DNA from: Mesorhizobium sp. B2-7-1
Lineage (GTDB): Bacteria; Pseudomonadota; Alphaproteobacteria; Rhizobiales; Rhizobiaceae
Length of the DNA stretch: 64,000 nucleotides
Direction of reading: 5' to 3'
NCBI RefSeq assembly: GCF_006440735.1
Contig: NZ_VFUA01000001.1
Location: 175,910-239,909, forward strand
This document shows, one piece after another, positions 1-10,600 of the stretch (its first letter is position 1; each line of letters opens with the position of its first letter). The notes below the pieces were generated by a model. That model saw only the letters and a program-made list of their open reading frames with translations. It had not been told where the DNA came from and ran no database searches. The translations under genes and the position numbers were made by a program.

Positions 1-1127
1 CGGTCGGCGCCTCGGGCGACCTCGCGCCGCTGTCCCACATGACGGCCGTGATGATCGGCGTCGGCGAATGTTTCACCCCGCACGGCCGCTTCCCGGCCAA
101 GGTCGCCTTCGTTTCGCATGGGTTGGAGCCGGTGACGCTCGGCGCCAAGGAGGGGCTCGCGCTGCTCAACGGCACGCAGTTTTCGACAGCTTTTGCGCTC
201 GCCGGCCTGTTCGAAGCCGAGACGCTTTACCAGTCGGCGCTGGTCGCTGGCGCGCTGTCGACTGACGCGGCACGAGGCTCCGACGCCCCCTTCGACCCGC
301 GCATCCATCTCTTGAGAAAGCATCGCGGCCAGATCGAAACGGCGGATGCGCTGCGCAATCTCATGGCCGGCAGCGCCATCCGTGAATCGCACCGGGTCGG
401 CGACGAGCGCGTTCAGGATCCGTATTGCCTGCGCTGCCAGCCGCAGGTGATGGGCGCCGCGCTCGACGTGCTGCGCAAGGCCGCCGACACGCTTCAGACC
501 GAGGCCAATGGCGTCACCGACAATCCGCTGATCTTCGCCGAGGACGACACCGCGCTTTCAGGCGGCAATTTCCACGCCGAGCCGGTGGCTTTCGCCGCCG
601 ACATGATCGCTTTAGCCGTCTGCGAGATCGGCTCGCTGTCGGAGCGGCGCATCGCCATGCTGGTCGATCCGGCGCTTTCCGGCATGCCGGCCTTCCTGAC
701 GCCGAAGCCCGGCCTGAATTCCGGCTTCATGATCCCGCAGGTGACGGCCGCGGCGCTCGTTTCGGAAAACAAGCAGAAGGCCTATCCGGCGAGCGTCGAT
801 TCCATCCCGACCTCGGCCAACCAGGAAGACCATGTTTCCATGGCCGCGCACGGCGCGCGCCGGCTGCTCGGCATGATCGAGAACGCGACCGCCGTCATCG
901 GCATCGAGTTGCTGGCCGCAGCGCAAGGCTGCGACTTCCACCAGCCGCTTGCGTCCAGCGCGGCGCTGGAAGCGGTGCGCAAGCTGGTCCGGGCCGAAGT
1001 CCCGCATCTCGACAACGACCGCCATTTCCACCCCGACATGGAAAAGGCGATCGCCATGGTGCGCAGCGGCGCCACCGTGAAGGCGGCGAGCGCAGTGGCG
1101 CTGCCGTCGATCGCCGGAGCGGCGTGA
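1..1127 (+). CDS. hutH: Histidine ammonia-lyase, 3' part (N-terminus outside window)
   Basis: First enzyme of histidine catabolism; removes ammonia from L-histidine to give urocanate in the cytoplasm. The reading frame is open from the first bases, and the Ala-Ser-Gly triad that cyclises into the MIO electrophile is visible at 9-17, followed by the typical DLAPLSHM stretch. About 140 residues are therefore missing upstream compared with the usual length of about 510. The rest is typical: the family motif TDNPL near 517-531, [11 protein letters not shown] near 571-603, and the [13 protein letters not shown] segment at about 808-846. The stop overlaps the hutG start (TGATG), so the two are translationally coupled. 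Confidence 0.97.
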   Translation, partial: VGASGDLAPLSHMTAVMIGVGECFTPHGRFPAKVAFVSHGLEPVTLGAKEGLALLNGTQFSTAFALAGLFEAETLYQSALVAGALSTDAARGSDAPFDPRIHLLRKHRGQIETADALRNLMAGSAIRESHRVGDERVQDPYCLRCQPQVMGAALDVLRKAADTLQTEANGVTDNPLIFAEDDTALSGGNFHAEPVAFAADMIALAVCEIGSLSERRIAMLVDPALSGMPAFLTPKPGLNSGFMIPQVTAAALVSENKQKAYPASVDSIPTSANQEDHVSMAAHGARRLLGMIENATAVIGIELLAAAQGCDFHQPLASSAALEAVRKLVRAEVPHLDNDRHFHPDMEKAIAMVRSGATVKAASAVALPSIAGAA

Positions 1128-1945
1128 TGGCCACGCCATCCTGGCTCACCGTCACCCAGGGCACCGCGCCGCTGCTGGTCTCGATCCCGCATACCGGGAT
1201 CGACCTTGCCGGCCTCGACTCGCGGCTGGTCTCGACCTGGCTGGGCCGCCGCGACTGCGACTGGTGGATCGACAATCTCTACGATTTCGCCAGGGACCTT
1301 GGCGCGACGGTCGTGCACACCGCAATTTCGCGCACGGTCATCGACGTCAACCGCGATCCGTCCGGCGTCTCGCTCTATCCCGGACAGGCGACGACAACCC
1401 TTTGCCCGACAGATACCTTTGACGGCGATCCGCTCTACCGCATGGGCGAGGAGCCGACGCCGGCCGAGATCGACCAGCGCCGCGAGACCTATTTCAAGCC
1501 TTATCACGCTGCACTGCAGGCCGAGATCGACCGGTTGCGCGGCATGCACGACAAGATCGTGCTCTACGATTGCCATTCGATCCGCTCGGCGCTGCCGCGC
1601 CTGTTCGAAGGCACGCTGCCAGTGTTCAACTTAGGCACCAATGAGGGCAAAAGCACCGATCCGGTGCTGCAGGAAAGGGTAGCCGCCATCCTGGCCGCGA
1701 CCGGCGAGACCTGGGTGGTCAACGGCCGCTTCAAGGGTGGCTGGATCACGCGTAGCTTCGGCCAGCCCCAAAACGGCGTCCACGCGCTGCAGATGGAGCT
1801 GTCCAATCGCGGCTATATGCGCGAGCCGTCGCAGAAGGGTTCGCCCGAGAACTGGCCGGTGCCTTACGACGCGACTTACGCCGCGCCGATCCGCGCCACG
1901 CTGAAGACCATCCTCGAAACCGCCATTGACTGGGCCGGGCGCTGA
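1127..1945 (+). CDS. hutG: N-formylglutamate deformylase
   Basis: Hydrolyses N-formyl-L-glutamate to glutamate and formate, the last step of the five-step histidine route. Product is 272 aa, normal for the FGase family. Visible motifs are SIPHTG near the N-terminus (metal-ligand region), [16 protein letters not shown] and YDCHSIRS, all characteristic of the zinc-dependent N-formylglutamate amidohydrolases. The ATG overlaps the hutH stop by one base; a longer in-frame extension upstream lies inside hutH and is rejected. The presence of hutG implies the branch through formiminoglutamate deiminase (hutF), which is not in this window. Confidence 0.93.
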   Translation: MATPSWLTVTQGTAPLLVSIPHTGIDLAGLDSRLVSTWLGRRDCDWWIDNLYDFARDLGATVVHTAISRTVIDVNRDPSGVSLYPGQATTTLCPTDTFDGDPLYRMGEEPTPAEIDQRRETYFKPYHAALQAEIDRLRGMHDKIVLYDCHSIRSALPRLFEGTLPVFNLGTNEGKSTDPVLQERVAAILAATGETWVVNGRFKGGWITRSFGQPQNGVHALQMELSNRGYMREPSQKGSPENWPVPYDATYAAPIRATLKTILETAIDWAGR

Positions 1946-1973
1946 CGCGCCGCCTTACTCGAAAGGGACAAAG

Positions 1974-3644
<1,671 letters not shown>

Positions 3645-3747
3645 AGCATGATGCCGAAAAGTGTGAAACGGTTTTCGGACAACATCATGCTCCATACCAA
3701 GAAGACAGAGGCGGATGATTTCAGGTCGAATCGACTTGAAATCATCC
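3645..3747. repeat. Rhizobial-type intergenic mosaic palindrome between hutU and hutD
   Basis: Nested inverted repeats: AGCATGATG (3645-3653) pairs with CATCATGCT (3683-3691), with CCGAAAA/TTTTCGG inside; a second palindrome has arms GGATGATTTCA (3713-3723) and TGAAATCATCC (3737-3747). A related core (AAAAGTGTGAAACG) recurs near 40872. The form resembles the short palindromic mosaic elements dispersed through rhizobial genomes. It starts directly after the hutU stop and ends just before hutD, so it may act as an RNA-processing or attenuation hairpin inside the operon. Confidence 0.75.
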
Positions 3748-3758
3748 GGCTCTAGGCC

Positions 3759-4346
3759 ATGCGCATCCTTCGTGCCGCCGACTACCGCGTCATGCCGTGG
3801 AAGAATGGCGGCGGCACGACGACCGAGATCGCGGTTTCGCCAGACGGCGCCGGGCTCGACGATTTCGACTGGCGCATCTCGATGGCCCGCGTCGAAACCA
3901 GCGGGCCGTTCTCGAGTTTCGCCGGCATCGACCGGACGCTGTCGGTGCTGGAAGGCGATGGCGTTGTCCTTGACATCGCCGGCCAGCCGCCGGCGCGGCT
4001 GACCACGGCCTCAGCGCCGCTCGCCTTTCCGGGCGACGTGCCGACCAGCGCGGCGCTGATCGGCGGTCCGATCACCGATCTCAACGTCATGACTCGCCGT
4101 GGCCGCATGGCGCATAAGGTCGAGCGCCGGCCGTTCGCCGGTGAGAATCGCATCGCGCCGCGCGCCGACACGACGTTGGTTCTAGCCGTCGGCGGAAGCT
4201 TCGCGCTCTTCACGAACGAAGCGCCGGACCTCGGCCCGCTCGACACGCTGGTCCTCGACCGCGGCAGTCCTGAATTGCGGCTTCGGCCCAAGGGGCAGGG
4301 CCTGCTTTTCGTGATCGAACTCGACCGCCTCGCCGCCAACCATTAA
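3759..4346 (+). CDS. hutD: HutD/Ves family protein
   Basis: 195-aa cupin-fold protein of the HutD family. The N-terminus carries the family signature MPWKNGGGTTTEIA (about residues 12-25), then DWRISMARV and FSSFAGIDRTL. HutD is not an enzyme of the pathway; in pseudomonads it is proposed to bind a pathway intermediate such as formylglutamate and to set an upper limit on hut expression. It follows hutU in the same direction but is separated from it by about 114 bases of palindromic repeat, so coupling is looser than for hutH-hutG. Confidence 0.9.
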   Translation: MRILRAADYRVMPWKNGGGTTTEIAVSPDGAGLDDFDWRISMARVETSGPFSSFAGIDRTLSVLEGDGVVLDIAGQPPARLTTASAPLAFPGDVPTSAALIGGPITDLNVMTRRGRMAHKVERRPFAGENRIAPRADTTLVLAVGGSFALFTNEAPDLGPLDTLVLDRGSPELRLRPKGQGLLFVIELDRLAANH

Positions 4347-4369
4347 CGGCTGTTGCCAAACATGATCGC

Positions 4370-4395
4370 GGCCCGGGCGAATTATCGCCCGGGCC
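4370..4395. terminator. Strong hairpin after hutD
   Basis: Perfect 10-bp GC-only stem (4370-4379 with 4386-4395) around the six-base loop AATTAT, 23 bases after the hutD stop. There is no U-tract after it, so it is not a classical intrinsic terminator; it could protect the 3' end of the hut mRNA or work with Rho. The rest of 4347-4616 shows no gene. Confidence 0.5.
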
Positions 4396-4616
4396 CTTGC
4401 ATGTATCACGAAAAAGCCTGAATCCTTGCCCTGATCCAACCGGGGCGGAGAGCGAGGGGCGTTCGCCCACGAGCTGTCGAAAGGGCACGCCCCCTGTCGT
4501 GGTGCGCAAAACAAACTTTCGGCCAACCAGTCATGCAACCAATTGCAATTGAACCGGTTTTAGGGGCATTGCCGTGGCGGTGACGCCGCATTGCGCCCCG
4601 CCTTACGGAATTTTCA

Positions 4617-7600
4617 ATGAACATTCAGACGAATCCGAACAAGATCGAACAGACAAGCGCCGGCTTCCCGGCGGTGACGGAAGCGCCGATACGCTCCAAT
4701 TTCCTGCCTGAGGACCGGCTGCGCGCCTTGGGCGTCGCGCTCGCCAAGGGCGAGGTCAAGGAATTGTTCGGCCTCGCTCCGTTCGAGTTCCAGGCCCGCA
4801 TCCGCGACAGCGCCAAGAAGATCCTCGAAGTCTACCGCTCGACCAACGCCGCCCAGGCCAAGGGCGAGACCATCACGCCGGCCGCGCAATGGCTGCTCGA
4901 CAACAATTACCTGGTCGAGGAGACCATCTTCCAGGTCAAGCGCGACCTGCCGCGCCGCTTCTATCGGCAGTTGCCGACGCTGACACTCGGCGGCGGCACG
5001 GTGCTGCCGCGCGCCTTCGTCGTTGCCTGGAGCTATGTCGAGCATTCCGACAGCTCCGTCTCGGCCACCATGTTCAAGGCGATCGTCGAGGGCTTCCAGT
5101 CGATCGAGCCGATGAAGATCGGCGAGCTCTGGGCGCTGCCCTCGCTGCTGCGCTTCGTGCTGATCGAGAACCTGCGCCGCATCGCCGTGCGCGTCGATCG
5201 CACCAGGCAGATGCGCCACATCGCCAACGAGGTCGCCGACCGCGTTCTGGCGACCGATGACAATGCCGACCGCACCAGGATCCTGTCCAACTACAGCGCC
5301 CATGCGCAGGACACTACTTTCGCCACCCAGTTGCTCTACCGCCTGCGCGACGGGTCGCAGAACGCCGGCCGCGCGCTGGAATGGCTGGAAGGCGAGCTCG
5401 AAAAGACCGGCTCCGACGCCGAGGAGATCATCATCTCCGAGCATCAGACGCTCTCCAGCGGCAACGTCACCACCGGCAACATCATTCGCGGCCTGCGCCT
5501 CATCAACGACGTCGACTGGACGGTCTGGTTCGAGGGCGTCAGCCGCATCGACACGCTGCTGCGTGAAAAGACCGATTTCGCCGACCTCGATTTCTTCTCG
5601 CGCGACCAGTACCGCACCGCGATCGAGCAGTTGGCACGCCGCTCGGACCTCTCCGAATACCGCGTCGCCGAAAAGGCGATCGAGCTTGCCGGCCACACGC
5701 CCGGCGTCACCGACGCATCCGGCGTGCCCGAAACCGCCGACCCCGCCGTGCACACCGATGTCGGCTTCTTCCTGGTCGGCCCACGCCGGCAGGAACTGGA
5801 AAAGGCGATCGGCTACCGGCCGCCTTTCTATGTGACGTTCAAGCGCGGCTTTGCCGGCGCCGGCTGGCTGGGCATCGTCGTGCCCGTCTTCCTGTTGACG
5901 GCGCTGCTCTTGGTGCTGTCGGGCAGGGCGCTCGCCAATCTCGGCCTGTCGGTGGAATCGATCACGCTGATGCTGGCGCTGTTCGCCGTGCCGGCCAGCG
6001 AAGGCGCGCTGGCCTTCTTCAACACCGTGGTGGCGCTGTTCCTGAAGCCGACTAGGCTTGTGGGCTATGACTACAACAAGCACGGCATCCCGGCCACGGC
6101 GCGCACGCTGGTCGTGGTGCCCTCGCTGATCGGCTCGCGCGACGACGTCGAGGAAAACATCCGCAACATCGAGGTCCATCACCTCGCCAACACGGCGGAG
6201 GAGATCCATTTCGCGCTGTTGTCCGATTGGCCGGATTCCAAGACCGAGATCGACGCCGCCGACATCGAGATCCTGCAATATGCCCGCGACGAGATCGCCA
6301 GGCTCAATGCCCGCTATCCGTCGGAAGGCTCGCCGCGCTTCTATCTCCTGCATCGCCGCCGGCTCTACAACCAGGCGCAGGGCTGCTGGATGGGCTGGGA
6401 GCGCAAGCGCGGCAAGCTGCATGAGCTGAACCTTCTCTTGCGCGGCGACAGCGACACCACCTTCCTGCCGCTCGACGTGCCGCTGCCGGAAAAGGTCGTT
6501 TATGTGATGACGCTCGACGCCGACACGCGCACCACACGCGATGCTGTTTCGAGCCTGGTCGGCAAGCTCGCCCATCCGCTCAACCGCCCGCATTTCGATC
6601 CGGTGAAGCGCGTCGTCAGCGCCGGCTACACCATCCTGCAGCCGCGCATCACCGCTTCGCTCACCAGCGGCGACGACGCCTCCTTCTTCCAGCGCGTCTT
6701 CTCGGCCAATCGTGGCCTCGACCCCTATGTCTTCGCCGTATCCGACGTCTACCAGGACGTCTTCGGCGACGGGTCCTTCACCGGCAAGGGCCTCTACCAT
6801 GTCGACGCCTTCGAGGCGGCGCTGAAGAACCGCATCGACGAAAACACCATCCTCAGCCACGATCTGCTCGAAGGCGCGCTGGCGCGCGCCGCGCTGGTCA
6901 CCGACGTCGAGCTGGTCGAGGACTATCCGACCCGCTACTCGGTCGACGCCTCGCGCCACCACCGCTGGGCCCGCGGCGATTGGCAGCTGCTCGGCTACAT
7001 CTTCGACCCGCGCTCCGGCGTGCCTGCGCTGTCGCGCTGGAAGATGGTCGACAATCTGCGCCGCTCGGTCACGCCGATCTTCTGGGTCATGGCCTGCGTC
7101 GCCGGCTGGACGCTGCTGCCCTTCACCCAGGCGGCGCAGTGGCAGGCGCTTCTGATCCTCAGCCTGTTCATGGCGCCGACCTTCGACATTGTGAACGGCA
7201 TCCTGCCCAAGAGCGGCGACCAGACCCCGCGCGGCCATTTCTCCGCCCTGGCGCGCGACACCGTGTTCGGCACAGCGCTTGTGGCGCTCAAGGTCCTCTT
7301 GATGGCGCATCTCGCCTGGATGATGGGCGATGCCATCATCCGCACTATCTATCGGCTCTTCGTCAGCCGCCAGAACCTGCTCGAATGGCGCACCGCCTCG
7401 CAGGCCGCCAAGAACAGCGGCAGCGATCTCGGCGCCTATTACGGCATGATGTATGGCGCGGTGATCATCGGCGTCGTCGGTCTGGCGATTCCGGTGCTGG
7501 CCGATTCCACCGGCGCCTTCGTCGCCTTCTTCTTCGCCATTTTCTGGATCGCTTCGCCGGCCGTCGCCTGCTGGATCAGCCGCTCGGCCGAGACCGAGGA

Positions 7601-10600
7601 CAGGCTGCGCATCTCGAGCGCCGACATCCACGCGCTGCGCACCTTCGCGCGCCGCACCTGGCACTATTTCGAGACCTTCGTCACGCCCGAGCAGCATCAT
7701 CTGCCGCCGGACAATTTCCAGGAAAGCCCGGCGCCAGTTGTGGCGCCGCGCACCTCGCCGACCAATATCGGCGTCTATCTGCTCTCGGTGGTGTCGGCGC
7801 GCGATTTCGGCTGGATCAGCCTGTCGGACGCCATCACCCGCATCGACGCCACGATGACGACCATCGAGAACATGCCGCGCGATCGCGGCCATCTCTACAA
7901 CTGGTATGACACGACGACGCTGAAGCCGCTCTATCCGCTCTATATCTCCGCGGTCGACAGCGGCAATCTCGCCGGGCATCTGGTCGCGGTGGCGGCGTCC
8001 TGCGCCGAATGGGCCGAAGCGCCGTCCGTGCACCTGCAGGGCGATTTCGAAGGCATTATCGACACCGTCACCATCCTCGACGAAAGCCTGGACGAGCTGC
8101 CGGACGACCGCCGGCAGCTGCGGCCGCTGCGCCAGCGTCTCGCCGACCGTCTCGACGGCATGCGCCGTGCGGTTGCGACCATCAAGGCGCAGCCCGAGAT
8201 GGCATCGATCCGTACCATCAACCTTGCCGTGCTGGCGGGCGAGATCCGCAAGCTTGCAACCGCCGTTCACACCGAGGCGGCGTCGCCGAAGAGCGATGTC
8301 ATTGCCGACTGGGCGGAGCGGCTGGAGGCGACCTGCGAGGCGCATGTGCATGACTCGCACAATGACGAAAGCGCTGTCGCCGCCTTGCGCGCCAAGCTGC
8401 TCGCGTTGCGCGAGCGCTGTCGCCGCTATGCCTTCGAGATGGATTTCTCCTTCCTGATGCGGCAGGAGCGCAAGCTTCTGTCGATCGGCTACCGGGTCGA
8501 GGACCGCCAGCTCGACGAGAGCTGCTACGACCTTCTCGCCTCCGAGGCGCGGCTCACCAGCCTGTTCGCCATCGCCAAGGGTGACCTGCCGACCGAGCAC
8601 TGGTTCCGTCTCGGACGGCCGATCGTCGAGATCGGCTTCCAGGGCGCGCTGATGTCCTGGTCGGGCTCGATGTTCGAGTATCTGATGCCGCCGCTGGTCA
8701 TGAAGGAGCCGCAGGGCTCGATCCTGAACCAGACCAGCAAGCTTATCATCAAGCGCCAGATCCAGTATGCGCGTTCCAAGAACGTGCCCTGGGGCATTTC
8801 GGAAGCGGCCTACAACGCCCGCGACCGCGAGCTCACCTACCAGTACACCAATTTCGGCGTGCCCGGCCTCGGCCTGAAGCGCGGCCTTGGTCAGAACACC
8901 GTGATCGCGCCCTATGCGACGATCCTGGCCGCGCAGTTCAGCCCGCGCGAGGCGGTGCAGAACCTGCAGCGGCTGCGCTCGATCGGCGCGCTTGGCCGCC
9001 ACGGCTTCTACGACGCGGTCGATTTCACGCCGCAGCGCGTGCCGGAGGGCACCGACCACGCCGTGGTGCAGAACTACATGGCGCACCATTCCGGCATGTC
9101 GATCGCCGCTGTCGCCGACGCCATCTTCGAGGGCCGGCTGCGCGAGCGGTTCCACAGCGATCCGGTGATCGAGTCGGCCGAGCTTCTGTTGCAGGAGAAG
9201 GCGCCGCGCGACATTCCGACCGCAACCGTCAGGACGGAAGCCGACGAGCGCTCCAAGGACGAGACCGAGACGGAGAGCCCGGACAGCCGCGTCATCCTCG
9301 ATCCCATCAAGGCGCTGCGGGCAACCAACGTCATGTCCAACGGCCGCTATTCGGTCATGGTCAGCGCGACCGGCTCCGGCTACAGCCGCTTCGGCGAGCT
9401 TGCCGTCACCCGCTGGCAGCCGGATCCGAGCGAGGATCGCCTCGGCTCCTATATCTTCCTGCGCGACACCGCGACCGGCGACTGGTGGTCCGCTACCGCC
9501 GAGCCGAAGCGCGCCGAGGGCGAACGCGTCCAGACGCTGTTCGGCGACGACAAGGCGAGCTTCACCAAGACCGTGGGATCGTTGCGTTCGGAAGTCGAAT
9601 GCATGGTCATCTCCGAGGGCAATGGCGAAGGTCGCCGCATCACGCTCTACAATGACGGCGCCACCGACCGGCATATCGAGGTGACCTCCTTCGCCGAGCT
9701 GGTGCTCGGCAACGAGGCCTCCGACAACGCCCATCCGGCGTTCTCCAAGATGTTCGTCGAGACCGAGATCGCGCCGAACAACGGCGCGATCTTTGCCACG
9801 CGGCGCAAGCGAGACAAGAACGACCCCGACCTCACGATGGTGCATTTCGTCACCGACCCGTCGGGTCCGTCGCGCGATGCCGAGGCCGAGACCGACCGGC
9901 GCGCCTTCATCGGTCGCGGCCGCACCATCGCCGATGCCGTCGCCTTCGATCCCGGCGTCAGGCTTTCCGGTAGCCAGGGCTTCACGCTCGATCCCGTGGC
10001 GGCACTGCGCCGCCAGGTGCGCGTGCCGGCCAACAAGAAGATCTCGCTGACTTTCTGGACCGCCGTCGGCGCCAATCGCGGCGAGCTCGACGAAGCGATC
10101 GCCCGCCTCGACCACCAGGAGAGCTTTGCCCGCCAGGCCATGCTTGCCTGGACGCGCAGCCAGGTGCAGACGCGTCATCTGGGGCTCAGCCTCACCGACG
10201 CAGCCAATGTGCAGAAGCTGGCGCGCTACCTGATCTATCCCGATCCGTTCCTGCGCCTGCCGGCGGAATCCATCGCGTCGGGCCTCGGCCGCCAGTCGAG
10301 CCTGTGGCCGACCAGCATTTCCGGCGATTTCCCGATCTTCCTCGTGCGCATCGGCGACGTCGCCGACCTCGAGATCGTCGCCCAGGCGCTGCGCTTCCAG
10401 GAATATATGCGTGCGCGCGGCATGATGATCGACTTCGTCGTCGTCAACGAGCAGGCATCTTCCTACGTGCAGGACCTGCAGCGCGCCGTGGAGACGCTGT
10501 GCGAGAACAGCCGCCTGCGCGGCCGCGAACTCGGGCCTCGCCAGCACATCTTCGCGGTGCGTCGCGACCTGATGGATGAGCCGACTTATAAGACCCTGCT